64,000 nucleotides of DNA from Streptomyces sp. PKU-EA00015 (GCF_013387495.1 NZ_JABZEE010000024.1:124001-188000), one strand, 5' to 3'; shown: positions 25,995 through 34,880, counted from the stretch's first letter. A program made the numbers and translations. Notes: generated by a model from the sequence alone, not told the origin.

Positions 25995-27098
25995 TTATTC
26001 GGTGGCCTCTTCGACGGCTCGTTGGAGGGTGGTGCCAGTGGCCTCGGCGGACGCCGCCGAAGCCGCTTCCCGGGCGCCCAGAACGTCCGGCTCCGGCAGG
26101 GCGGGCTCCGTGACCTCCGGCAGGGCGGGCTCCGTGACCTCCGGCAGCCTGGGCGTACCCGGAAGCGCCGGACCGGCGACCTCCGGCAGTCCCGGCGCTT
26201 CCGGCAGCCCCGGGCCGCCCGGCTCCCCCTGCGTTCCCGGTGCCCCCGCAGTGCCCGTCCCGTTGTCGCCCGGACGAGATAGCGCGCCGCCGTAGGGCAG
26301 CCCCGCACCGGGGTCGGCCGCCGGGGTGGCCGGATCCTTCGGCGTCCCCCGCTCCAGGACCGTCTGTGCCGTCGGGCTGCCCGGCTCCGCCGACCCCGGC
26401 ACCGGGCGCCCCGGACCGCTCCCCGGCGCGGGGGCGGCCGTTCCCGGGGCGAGCAGGGTCAGCCCGGCGACCGTCAGCGCCACGGTGGCCGTCACCAGCG
26501 GCGCCGCTCCGGCCGGTACGCCACCGCCCACCGAGGTCGAACGGCTGCCCCGCCACGGCCACAGCAGGACGGCCAGGGTCCCGGCCAGCACACCGCGCAG
26601 CGTCTTGCGGGCGCGGGCCAGCAACGACTGAACGGCCCGATAGCTGAGCCCCATCCGCTGCGCGATCTGCCCCAGCTCCAAGCCCTGCGCCTGCAGACCG
26701 AGCGCCTCGGCCTGCCGCCCGGGCAACTCCTCCCGGCCGCGCCGGGTGAGCCAGTGCGCCTCGGCCCGGTCGCACACCCGGTCCTCGACGGTGACGTACC
26801 CGGGCAGCCCCCACGCCGCCCGCCGGTGCACCTCCGCCTCCCGGACGACCTGACGGTGCCGGTCGACGCACAGCCGCATCGTCACCGTGGTCAGCCAGCC
26901 GCCGAGCCGTTCGTCGTCCAGCTCCGGCCGTTCCATGGCCCGCACCATCGCCTCGTGCACGGCGTCCTCGGCGTCCTCCGGGCTCGCCGACCGCCGCCGG
27001 GCCACCCGCAGCAGCGCCTCCCGGTGCCCCCAGATCCGCTGCCACCTCTCGGCCCGCTCCTGTTCCCCCGCCGCCCCGGCCTTGCCGTACGTGATCAC
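25995..27098 (-). CDS. ECF-type sigma factor with membrane-tethered Pro-rich C-terminus
   Basis: 367 residues from GTG 27098 (VITYGKAG), preferred over GTG 27152 because GGAAGGGAG precedes it. Region 2 is visible as ARRRSASPEDAEDAVHEAMV ... WLTTVTMRLCVDRHR, and region 4 as LPGRQAEALGLQAQGLELG then MGLSYRAVQSLLARARK. Unusually, about 190 more residues follow: two hydrophobic stretches (LAGTLAVLLWPW; LVTATVALTVAGLTLLAPG) and a long Pro/Gly/Glu tail with tandem LPEVTEPA repeats, which would lie outside the cell. I infer a membrane-held sigma factor released by proteolysis. The secreted caspase-like gene lies 95 nt downstream. Confidence 0.85.
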   Translation of the reverse strand: MITYGKAGAAGEQERAERWQRIWGHREALLRVARRRSASPEDAEDAVHEAMVRAMERPELDDERLGGWLTTVTMRLCVDRHRQVVREAEVHRRAAWGLPGYVTVEDRVCDRAEAHWLTRRGREELPGRQAEALGLQAQGLELGQIAQRMGLSYRAVQSLLARARKTLRGVLAGTLAVLLWPWRGSRSTSVGGGVPAGAAPLVTATVALTVAGLTLLAPGTAAPAPGSGPGRPVPGSAEPGSPTAQTVLERGTPKDPATPAADPGAGLPYGGALSRPGDNGTGTAGAPGTQGEPGGPGLPEAPGLPEVAGPALPGTPRLPEVTEPALPEVTEPALPEPDVLGAREAASAASAEATGTTLQRAVEEATE

Positions 27099-27277
27099 GG
27101 GCCCCGCTCCCTTCCGCCGCGCGTCGGCACTCGGCCGTCCGTACTTCCGCACGGAACCTAACCAGCCGGAAGTGGATCAGAAGGGCCGGGGCCCGGTGAG
27201 CGTCGTCCGGATGGAGGCCGAAGCAGCGCTTCCCTGTCACACCCTCGACCGGGCCCGCGCCGCGCCGACCCTCCCCG

Positions 27278-29344
27278 TCAGCCCAACTGCACCGGAAGTG
27301 GCTGCACGTGCAGAACCGTCAGGCCCGAGACCGCCCTCGTCAGCGCCACGTACAGGCGGCGCAGGCCCGTGCGTTCGTCCGGTTCGGCCGAGACCACCGC
27401 GGCCGGCTCGTCCAGGACCACGTAGTCGTACTCCAGGCCCTTCGCCAGTGACGCCGGCACCAGCGTCAGGCGGGTGTCGGGGGTCGTCTCCTCGCCCGGG
27501 GACAGGTACGGCAGGCCGGCCGACGCCAGTGCCGCGGCCAGCGCCGGCACGCGGGCGTCCGAGGCGATCAGGCCGATCGAGCCCTCCCGGGTCAGGGACT
27601 CCAGGCAGGCGGAGACGACCGCCGCGTCCAGGTCCGACACGGCGCGGACCGAGAGCGAACCCGGGTTCTCGCGCACCGAGGAGACCGGGGCCAGGCCCGG
27701 GGACATGTGGGGGAGGAGGCGGGAGGCGTACGCGATCACCTCGCGCGGCACGCGGAAGCCCGCCGTCAGCTCCTCGACCGCCGCCTCCGGCTTGCCGAGG
27801 TGGGACAGCGCCTCCGCCCACGACGCCGTCGCCCACGGCGTCGTCCCCTGGGCCAGGTCGCCCAGCACCGTCGCCGAGCCCGTCGAGCAGCGGCGGCCCA
27901 CGGCCCGGTACTGCATCGGCGACAGGTCCTGCGCCTCGTCGAGCACGACGTGCCCGAGCGAGTGCGTGCGCTGCACCAGATCCGTCGCCTCGTCGATCAG
28001 CACCGCGTCGGCGGGCGACCACTGCGCGGACTTCACGCCGCGGGGCGGCTTCGGCAGCAGGATCGTGGCCTGCTCCTCGGCGGTGAGGATGCCGTCGGCG
28101 TGCGCGGCGAGGAACTCCGCGTCGGACAGCAGGCGCAGGACGAGTCTCGCCGGGTCCACCGGCGGCCAGACCGCCTTGACCGCCGCCTTCACCGCCGCGT
28201 TGCGTGCCACGGCGTCCTGGACGCGGTCGTCCGGGGCCTCGCCCGCCTGTTCCATGCGGACCAGAACCGCGTGCGCGATCCGCTGGGGCAGCGCGTCGCG
28301 CGCCGCGCCGTACCGCACGTCCCGGTCCAGCAACTCGCGGACGATCTCCTCCAGTTCGTACGCCGGGATCCGCCAGCGCCGCGACCCGCGCACCACCATC
28401 AGCGGCTCGGTCGGCAGCGTGACGTGCGAGCGGACCGCGCGGCGCAGCACCTCGGCCATCCGCGCGTCCCCCTTCACGACCGCCGCCGCTGCCGTGTCCT
28501 CGCCGCGCACCTCCACATGGGCGACGAGGTCGTCGACGGTGGACTGCCTGACCTCCAACTCGCCGAGAGCCGGGAGCACCTGCTCGATGTAGTGGAGGAA
28601 GGAGCGGTTCGGCCCGATGACGAGGGTGCCGGTGCGGGCGAGCCGTTCCCGGTGGGCGTAGAGCAGGTACGCGACACGGTGCAGGCCCACGGCCGTCTTG
28701 CCGGTGCCGGGACCGCCCTGGACGCACACCGTGCCGGACAGGCCGCTGCGGACGATCTCGTCCTGCTCGGGCTGGATCGTCGCCACGATGTCCCGCATCG
28801 GGCCGACGCGCGGCCGCTCGATCTCCGCCTGGAGGAGCTTGGAGGTCTGCTCGGCCTCCGAAGGGTCGGTGAGGTGCTCGTCCTCGTACGCGGTGAGCTC
28901 GCCGCCCGTGTAACCGAAGCGCCGTCGCAGGCCCACGTCCTGCGGGTCCTTGCGCGAGGCGCGGTAGAACGGCTGGGAGACGGGGGCGCGCCAGTCGATG
29001 ACCATCGGGTCGCCGACCGCGTCGTGCACATGGCGGCGGCCGATGTAGAAGCGCTGCCCCTCCTGCGCGGTGTGCAGATAGTCGAGGCGGCCGAAGAACA
29101 GCGGGGTGTGCGACAGGTCGGCCAGCGCCTTGATGCGCTCCTCGATCTGGGCTTCCAGGACGACCGCGTTGACCCAGTTCGCGGTGACGTCCTTGATGTC
29201 GAGCGACTCGACGTCCTCGCGCATCGCGCGCAACGCGGCGCGTGAGGCGGCCAGATGGGCCCGCTCGCGTCCGAGCGGATCGCCGTCGGCCGTGAGCGCT
29301 CCCGTGGCGGAAGTGACGTCGGGTACAGGGGCGTGCGCGGGCAC
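27278..29344 (-). CDS. UvrD/HelD-like superfamily 1 helicase, HelR-type
   Basis: 688 residues. Motifs: Walker A GGPGTGKTAVG (about 208-218), Walker B HVVLDEAQDLSPMQ, and C-terminal LAKGLEYDYVVLDEP ... RRLYVALTRAV. The N-terminal FFGRLDYLHTAQEGQRFYIG and VIDWRAPVSQPFY are typical of HelD/HelR proteins, which bind RNA polymerase, recycle stalled complexes and in S. venezuelae (HelR) dislodge rifamycins. Start at GTG 29344 with GGAGG 7 nt upstream; the frame stays open to 29728. An inverted repeat and a GGGCTTGC half-site lie about 100 nt upstream. Confidence 0.9.
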   Translation of the reverse strand: MPAHAPVPDVTSATGALTADGDPLGRERAHLAASRAALRAMREDVESLDIKDVTANWVNAVVLEAQIEERIKALADLSHTPLFFGRLDYLHTAQEGQRFYIGRRHVHDAVGDPMVIDWRAPVSQPFYRASRKDPQDVGLRRRFGYTGGELTAYEDEHLTDPSEAEQTSKLLQAEIERPRVGPMRDIVATIQPEQDEIVRSGLSGTVCVQGGPGTGKTAVGLHRVAYLLYAHRERLARTGTLVIGPNRSFLHYIEQVLPALGELEVRQSTVDDLVAHVEVRGEDTAAAAVVKGDARMAEVLRRAVRSHVTLPTEPLMVVRGSRRWRIPAYELEEIVRELLDRDVRYGAARDALPQRIAHAVLVRMEQAGEAPDDRVQDAVARNAAVKAAVKAVWPPVDPARLVLRLLSDAEFLAAHADGILTAEEQATILLPKPPRGVKSAQWSPADAVLIDEATDLVQRTHSLGHVVLDEAQDLSPMQYRAVGRRCSTGSATVLGDLAQGTTPWATASWAEALSHLGKPEAAVEELTAGFRVPREVIAYASRLLPHMSPGLAPVSSVRENPGSLSVRAVSDLDAAVVSACLESLTREGSIGLIASDARVPALAAALASAGLPYLSPGEETTPDTRLTLVPASLAKGLEYDYVVLDEPAAVVSAEPDERTGLRRLYVALTRAVSGLTVLHVQPLPVQLG

Positions 29345-29618
29345 GGGTTGCCTCCGGGCTGATGCTGTGTGGTCACGACATGGCAGACCGGCCGGTTTCC
29401 GTCCGGGCGGTGGCGCTCCTCGGGGGAGGCGGGAGAGGCCCCGACCACGTCGGGGGCAAGCCCGCGATTGTAGTTGGGGCCCCGGAGGGAGGCGAACGGT
29501 TTTTCCGGGGCGGTCCTCCCCGTAGGGGACGCCGTCGGTCGGGAGCAGGAGGCGCCCCGGTGCGCGGTTCAGCCCGCAGAGCGATGCTCCGGACGGGTGA
29601 CGAGGCCACCATGGAGAC
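29345..29618. promoter_or_regulatory. Divergent intergenic region of the HelR-like helicase
   Basis: 274 bases. Contains the inverted repeat CCCCGAC-CAC-GTCGGGG (29439-29455) followed by GCAAGCCC (29456-29463; GGGCTTGC on the helicase strand). HelR genes are reported to carry a rifamycin-associated inverted repeat; I see only this half, so assignment is uncertain. No other gene seen. Confidence 0.4.
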
Positions 29619-29804
29619 ATGAGCACAGCGACTTTCGCCCCAGGCACCACGCCCCCCGGCGGCGCCACCGCCACGGGCGCCGTCCGCCACTCGTCCCACC
29701 GCGTCGGCAACGCTCTGCGCGCGATCAAGGTCTTCGCCGAGGCCGTGTTCTCCGTGGCCGTCCTCGGCGAGTACGCGGAGGAGGCGGGCGTCCACCGTCG
29801 GTGA
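29619..29804 (+). CDS. Small hypothetical protein (61 aa)
   Basis: 61 residues: low-complexity Thr/Pro/Gly start (MSTATFAPGTTPPGGATATG) then an amphipathic helix RVGNALRAIKVFAEAVFSVAVLGEYAEEAG. Function unknown. GGAG lies 5 nt before the ATG. It ends one base before the 79-bp tandem repeat array, which therefore occupies its 3' untranslated region. Coding status rests on G/C-rich third positions and the helix; moderately sure. Confidence 0.6.
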   Translation: MSTATFAPGTTPPGGATATGAVRHSSHRVGNALRAIKVFAEAVFSVAVLGEYAEEAGVHRR

Positions 29805-29805
29805 C

Positions 29806-30437
29806 CCAGCCCGGGCCGTGGTCGACCAGGGCAGGGGCCGTTGGTGGTCGCTGCCGGGGGGTGGTTTCCTCGGGCTCGGCCGAGCCAGCCCGGGCCGTGG
29901 TCGACCAGGGCAGGGGCCGTTGGTGGTTGCTGCCGGGGGGTGGTTTCCTCGGGCTCGGCCGAGCCAGCCCGGGCCGTGGTCGACCAGGGCAGGGGCCGTT
30001 GGTGGTCGCTGCCGGGGGGTGGTTTCCTCGGGCTCGGCCGAGCCAGCCCGGGCCGTGGTCGACCAGGGCAGGGGCCGTTGGTGGTTGCTGCCGGGGGGTG
30101 GTTTCCTCGGGCTCGGCCGAGCCAGCCCGGGCCGTGGTCGACCAGGGCAGGGGCCGTTGGTGGTCGCTGCCGGGGGGTGGTTTCCTCGGGCTCGGCCGAG
30201 CCAGCCCGGGCCGTGGTCGACCAGGGCAGGGGCCGTTGGTGGTTGCTGCCGGGGGGTGGTTTCCTCGGGCTCGGCCGAGCCAGCCCGGGCCGTGGTCGAC
30301 CAGGGCAGGGGCCGTTGGTGGTCGCTGCCGGGGGGTGGTTTCCTCGGGCTCGGCCGAGCCAGCCCGGGCCGTGGTCGACCAGGGCAGGGGCCGTTGGTGG
30401 TCGCTGCCGGGGGGTGGTTTCCTCGGGCTCGGCCGAG
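29806..30437. repeat. Eight-copy 79-bp tandem repeat with three palindromes per unit
   Basis: Exactly eight 79-bp units (8 x 79 = 632), essentially identical apart from one site that alternates C,T,C,T,C,T,C,C (TGGTCGCTG or TGGTTGCTG), indicating growth by duplicating a two-unit block. Each unit holds GCCCGGGC (29809-29816 in unit 1), TGGTCGACCA (29819-29828) and GGCTCGGCCGAGCC (29873-29886, across the unit boundary). It fills the gap between two convergent genes. 79 is not a multiple of 3, so the open frames across it are not evidence of coding. Confidence 0.95.
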
Positions 30438-30441
30438 CCCG
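30424..30441. terminator. Palindrome ending the array, possible bidirectional terminator
   Basis: CGGGCTCGGCCGAGCCCG, an 18-bp perfect palindrome formed at the last repeat boundary, 26 nt beyond the helicase stop codon on its strand. The shorter version recurs in every unit. Terminator function is inferred from position. Confidence 0.4.
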
Positions 30442-30467
30442 GCGGCGGACGCCTTCGACGCCCTCCC

Positions 30468-32138
30468 TCAGTGGACCGGGTCCGCGGGGCCCTCCGCCTC
30501 GCCCGCCAGGAGCTCGTCCGCGTCCACGATCCGGTACGCGTAGCCCTGCTCGGCCAGGAACCGCTGGCGGTGCGCCGCGAAGTCCTGGTCGATCGTGTCC
30601 CTCGCCACCACCGAGTAGAAGTGCGCCTTGTGGCCGTCCGCCTTCGGGCGCAGGACGCGGCCGAGGCGCTGCGCCTCCTCCTGGCGCGAACCGAACGTGC
30701 CCGACACCTGGATCGCGATCGTCGCCTCCGGGAGGTCGATCGAGAAATTCGCGACCTTGGAGACGACCAGCACGCTGATCTCGCCGTTGCGGAAGGCGTC
30801 GAAGAGCTTCTCGCGCTGCGCGTTCGACGTCTCGCCCTTGATCACCGGGGCGTCCAGGTGCTCGCCCAGCTCGTCGAGCTGGTCGATGTACTGGCCGATG
30901 ACCAGGATCTGCTGCCCCGCGTGCTTGCGGACCAGCTGTTCCGCCACCTTCCGCTTCGTCGCCGTCGTCGCGCAGAAGCGGTACTTCTCCTCCGTCTCGG
31001 CGGTCGCGTACGCGAGCCGCTCCGAGTCGGTGAGGTTGACCCGTACCTCCACGCAGTCGGCCGGCGCGATGTAGCCCTGCGCCTCGATCTCCTTCCAGGG
31101 AGCGTCGAACCGCTTCGGCCCGATCAGCGAGAAGACGTCCGACTCCCGGCCGTCCTCGCGCACGAGGGTCGCGGTCAGGCCCAGCCGGCGGCGCGCCTGG
31201 AGGTCGGCGGTGAACTTGAAGACCGGCGCGGGCAGCAGGTGCACCTCGTCGTAGAGGATCAGACCCCAGTCGCGGGAGTCGAACAGCTCCAGGTGCGGGT
31301 AGACGCCCTTCCGCTTGGTCGTCAGCACCTGGTAGGTGGCGATGGTGACCGGGCGGATCTCCTTCCTCGTGCCGCTGTACTCGCCGATCTCGTCCTCGGT
31401 CAGCGACGTCCGCCGCACCAGCTCGTGCTTCCACTGCCGGGCGGAGACGGTGTTGGTGACCAGGATCAGCGTCGTGGCCTTGGCCTGCGCCATCGCGCCC
31501 GCCCCGACCAGCGTCTTGCCGGCGCCGCAGGGCAGGACGACGACACCGGAGCCGCCGTGCCAGAAGCCCTCGACGGCCTGCTTCTGGTACGGGCGCAGCG
31601 CCCAGTCCGTCTCGTCGAGGTCGATGCGGTGCGCCTCGCCGTCGACGTAGCCCGCGAGGTCCTCCGCCGGCCAGCCCAGCTTCAGCAGCGTCTGCTTGAT
31701 CTGCCCACGCTCGGAGGGGTGCACGGCCACCGTGTCCGGGTCGATCCGGGAGCCGACGAGCGGCTGGACCTTCCTCGACCGCAGGATCTCCTCCAGCACC
31801 GGCCGGTCGGTGGTGGTCAGGACGAGCCCGTGGGTGGGGTGCTTGGTGAGGGTGAGCCGGCCGTAGCGGGCCATCGTCTCGGCGACGTCGACGAGCAGGG
31901 CGTGCGGGACCGGGTACCGGGAGAACTCGACCAGCGCGTCCACGACCTGCTCGGCGTCGTGCCCGGCGGCGCGCGCGTTCCACAGACCGAGCGGGGTGAC
32001 CCGGTAGGTGTGGATGTGCTCGGGCGCCCGCTCCAGCTCCGCGAACGGCGCGATGGCGCGACGGCAGGCGTCCGCCAGCTCGTGGTCGACTTCGAGAAGG
32101 AGGGTCTTGTCGCTCTGGACGATGAGGGGACCGTTCAC
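30468..32138 (-). CDS. XPB-family DNA repair helicase
   Basis: 556 residues. The N-terminal XPB-type domain (PLIVQSDKTLLLEVDHELAD ... YRVTPLGLWNARAAG) is followed by an SF2 helicase core: LRPYQKQAVEGFW, Walker A LPCGAGKTLVG (about 201-210), DEVH box LILYDEVHLLP (near 296), LGLTATLVRED, and motif VI EEAQRLGRVLRP. An ATP-dependent 3'-5' helicase related to TFIIH XPB, widespread in actinobacteria. Start at GTG 32138 (VNGPLIVQSDK). The large helicase-associated gene lies 85 nt upstream on the same strand and shares the N-terminal domain type, so they probably act together. Confidence 0.94.
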   Translation of the reverse strand: MNGPLIVQSDKTLLLEVDHELADACRRAIAPFAELERAPEHIHTYRVTPLGLWNARAAGHDAEQVVDALVEFSRYPVPHALLVDVAETMARYGRLTLTKHPTHGLVLTTTDRPVLEEILRSRKVQPLVGSRIDPDTVAVHPSERGQIKQTLLKLGWPAEDLAGYVDGEAHRIDLDETDWALRPYQKQAVEGFWHGGSGVVVLPCGAGKTLVGAGAMAQAKATTLILVTNTVSARQWKHELVRRTSLTEDEIGEYSGTRKEIRPVTIATYQVLTTKRKGVYPHLELFDSRDWGLILYDEVHLLPAPVFKFTADLQARRRLGLTATLVREDGRESDVFSLIGPKRFDAPWKEIEAQGYIAPADCVEVRVNLTDSERLAYATAETEEKYRFCATTATKRKVAEQLVRKHAGQQILVIGQYIDQLDELGEHLDAPVIKGETSNAQREKLFDAFRNGEISVLVVSKVANFSIDLPEATIAIQVSGTFGSRQEEAQRLGRVLRPKADGHKAHFYSVVARDTIDQDFAAHRQRFLAEQGYAYRIVDADELLAGEAEGPADPVH

Positions 32139-32223
32139 ACCTGCGCCCTTTCGGTAAGGCTCGGGGCCGCTTGAGGCCGGTGAGGCCAAACCTCAAGTGT
32201 GCCGCATGCCGGCAGAGACGGGC

Positions 32224-34788
32224 TCAGGCCGAGTCGTCGGCCAGTTCCGCCACGCCCGTGATGCGGTGCAGCGGGTACGTGCGCACCTCGTCCGCCGTGT
32301 GGTCGTACGCCGTCACGAAGCCGCCCTCCACCCGGACCGGGGCGATCACGCGCTGGCTGGCCGCGCCGTCCGCGTTGACGTAGCCGATCCAGACCGCCGA
32401 GCCGGTCATGGCCGCCGCCTGCACGGTCGCCAGGGTCTCGGCGGGGGTGGTGCGGGGCATCTCGCCGTCGGGGACGGGCACGGCGGCCTCGGTGACCGGC
32501 TTGCGCTCCACCGTGGCTGCGAGGTCGCCGGCCCGGATCGCCTTCACCGCCGCGCCGAGCAGTGTGGCGTCGGGCACCGGCGGCCCTTCGGGGACCGGGG
32601 CCGGCGCCGTGCGCGGCGGGGTACGGCGGGCGTGGGCTCGGGTGATCACGACGTCGCCCTCGGCCGACTCGGCGGCCGGCGCGTACCCCATCGCCCGCAG
32701 CCCGTCGAGCAGCGCCGCCGGGTCCGCCTGGGCGGCCAGGACCGTGGGCGCGAGGCGGCGCAGACGCAGGCCCTGCGAGCGCTTGTCCGCCAGGATCTCG
32801 GCGAGGAGCGCGTCGTCGTCGCAGCGCACGTACGCGGAGGCGGCGCCGACGCGCAGGTGGCCGTGGCGGCGGGCGACGTCGTCGATGAGGTAGGCCAGCG
32901 GCTGCGGCACGGGCGTACGGGAGTGCCTGGCCAGGAACGTGTGCAGGTCGGCCGCCGCCCGCCCGGCGTCGAGCGCGCGGCGCACGGAGGCGGGCGTGAA
33001 GCGGTAGACGGTCGCGCCGCCCTTGGACTCCACGTCGGCGAGGACGGCGAGGGTCTCGGCCAGTGGCCGCTCCAGCGGGCCGGGGGCGACGGCCGTCAGG
33101 TCGGCCTGGAGGAGGACGTGGTCCAGCGGCTCAGGCAGGAGCGGGGCGAGGAGGGCGACGGCACGGGCCCGGCGCGCGGCGGCGCCGGAGTCGGAGGCGC
33201 TGTCGGCCGCGGCGCGGTAGGCGACGGGACCGGGGCGCGGCACGGCGGACCCGGCCGTCCCGTCGTCGGCGCCGTGCGGGTCCGGCAGGTCGATCAGCGC
33301 GCGGGCGTGGGAGGCGAGAGCGCCGCGGCCCGTCACGCCCAGCAGCTCCGCCTCCGCGAGCGTCCAGGTCGCCATGCGCGCCCGCAGGTTCTGGCCGCCG
33401 CTCACCGAATCGCCCCGCAGCGGCCGCTCCCAGCGCAGCCGGTCCAGCAGCGTCTCCGGGTCCGGGACCGCGCCCGCCGGGAGGGACGCCATCAGCTCCA
33501 GCACCCGCAGCCGGACCGCGGGCGCGGCCGAACGGTCCAGGTCGGGGCCGAGAGCGGAGAGCGTGCGCCCCTTGGAGTCCTGGCTGCCGACGAGCCCCGG
33601 CGCACGGGTGGCCGACAGCCAGGCGACCGCGAGCCGCGCCCACCGCTGCGCCGGGGGCAGCTCCAGCCACTCGTCGTACGCGGGCGTCGGGGCGTACCGC
33701 TCGTCGGCCTCGCCGTCGGATGCCAACAGACCGGCCGCGTAGGCCAGTTCGGCCCAGAACGCGGCGAGCTGCTCGGTCGTGTCCAGCGCTGCGGCCGTCC
33801 GCTTGAGGTCGCGTACGGACAGACCGCCCGCGCGCAGGACCGGCGGGCCGCCCTCGTGCCAGTCCTTCAGCAGGTCCTCGACCGTCGTCAGCGCCGTGAA
33901 CGCCTGCCCGGCCGCCGCACTGTCCACAACCTGTGGACGGCGCTCCGCCGCCTGCGCCACCGACGGCGGCACCGGCTCGGGCACCCGGTGCGCCCGGCCC
34001 GCCCGCAGATGCAGCGCCGCCTCCCTCGGCAGCACCACCGTCCGCGGCGACGCGGGCAGCAGCAGCCCGCGGTCCCGCAGCCACTGCACGGGCGGCGCGG
34101 GGGAGGACGTCACCTCCCCGTACGGAGGACCCCACACCAGCCGGTCCAGCACCGCCAGCGCCTGCGGCGGAGCCGTGTCCAGCAGCAGCGCCATCCGGCG
34201 CCGGTCCGTGAACAGCGCCGTCAGCGCCGCCACCGCGGACACCGGGTCGTGCGTCGGCGGCAGTCCGGCCGCCGCGAGGATCTCCTGCAGCCTGCCCGGC
34301 GACATGCCCGCGGTCGCCTCGGCGACGGACGGACCGAGACCGGTGGGCGAGGGACGTGTGGGGGACGGCGCGAGCAGTTCGCGGGCGGTGCGCACCAGCC
34401 GCAGCCGGTCGTCACCGCCCCACACCAGGGCCTGCGCGCGCAGGACCCCCAGCGCGCCGGGCAGCGCCGCCTCGACCTCCGGGTCGCCCTCGTCGCCGGC
34501 CACCAGCGCGAGCAGGGTCTCGTACGGGGCGGGATCCGGTGCCACGGCCAGCGCCTCGGCGGTCTGCAGCGCGAACCGGTCGAGCCGCTCCAGGGCACGG
34601 ACGACGGAGGCGCGGGTACCGGCCCGGGTCGCGAGCTGGGTGACGTCGGTCGGCACCGGGCTCAGCAGATCGGGCCGGGCACGCAGCAGCGCGGCCAGTT
34701 CCTCGTCGGTGCGGGCGCGCAGCGCTTCGGCCAGCGTGCGCGGGGCGGCGCCGCCGCTCGGTTCGGGCTTGGTCCCCATCCGCCCCAC
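32224..34788 (-). CDS. XPB-associated protein: Helicase_C_3-like domain and C-terminal WYL-like domain
   Basis: 854 residues, no helicase motor. N-terminal ~350 residues are helical, resembling stacked winged helices (TDVTQLATRAGTRASVVRAL). Residues about 610-740 contain LLQADLTAVAPGPLERPLAE ... VYRFTPASVRRALDAG, the Helicase_C_3 domain also found at the N-terminus of XPB. The end (VWIGYVNADGAASQRVIAP ... FVTAYDHTADEVRTYPLHRI) has the beta pattern of a WYL ligand/nucleic-acid sensor. Directly upstream of xpb, so probably a repair cofactor. Start GTG 34788, or ATG 34779 three codons in. Confidence 0.88.
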   Translation of the reverse strand: MGRMGTKPEPSGGAAPRTLAEALRARTDEELAALLRARPDLLSPVPTDVTQLATRAGTRASVVRALERLDRFALQTAEALAVAPDPAPYETLLALVAGDEGDPEVEAALPGALGVLRAQALVWGGDDRLRLVRTARELLAPSPTRPSPTGLGPSVAEATAGMSPGRLQEILAAAGLPPTHDPVSAVAALTALFTDRRRMALLLDTAPPQALAVLDRLVWGPPYGEVTSSPAPPVQWLRDRGLLLPASPRTVVLPREAALHLRAGRAHRVPEPVPPSVAQAAERRPQVVDSAAAGQAFTALTTVEDLLKDWHEGGPPVLRAGGLSVRDLKRTAAALDTTEQLAAFWAELAYAAGLLASDGEADERYAPTPAYDEWLELPPAQRWARLAVAWLSATRAPGLVGSQDSKGRTLSALGPDLDRSAAPAVRLRVLELMASLPAGAVPDPETLLDRLRWERPLRGDSVSGGQNLRARMATWTLAEAELLGVTGRGALASHARALIDLPDPHGADDGTAGSAVPRPGPVAYRAAADSASDSGAAARRARAVALLAPLLPEPLDHVLLQADLTAVAPGPLERPLAETLAVLADVESKGGATVYRFTPASVRRALDAGRAAADLHTFLARHSRTPVPQPLAYLIDDVARRHGHLRVGAASAYVRCDDDALLAEILADKRSQGLRLRRLAPTVLAAQADPAALLDGLRAMGYAPAAESAEGDVVITRAHARRTPPRTAPAPVPEGPPVPDATLLGAAVKAIRAGDLAATVERKPVTEAAVPVPDGEMPRTTPAETLATVQAAAMTGSAVWIGYVNADGAASQRVIAPVRVEGGFVTAYDHTADEVRTYPLHRITGVAELADDSA

Positions 34789-34880
34789 GGTAGCCCCTGG
34801 AGCGCTACCGTCGGGGACAGGGCGGGCCCGCGGAAGGGGCCGTGATTCGTGGGATACGCCGGGAGCGCAGGGGAACGTCC

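Noticed and set aside
29806..30437. CRISPR array
   Set aside because: Repeats are contiguous with no unique spacers, and no cas genes are in the window.
29725..32196. Repetitive proteins read through the 79-bp array (Gly/Arg/Trp/Pro-rich repeats on both strands)
   Set aside because: 79 bp is not a multiple of 3, so all frames are visited in turn and open on both strands; there is no start signal and no conserved fold. Treated as non-coding repeat DNA.
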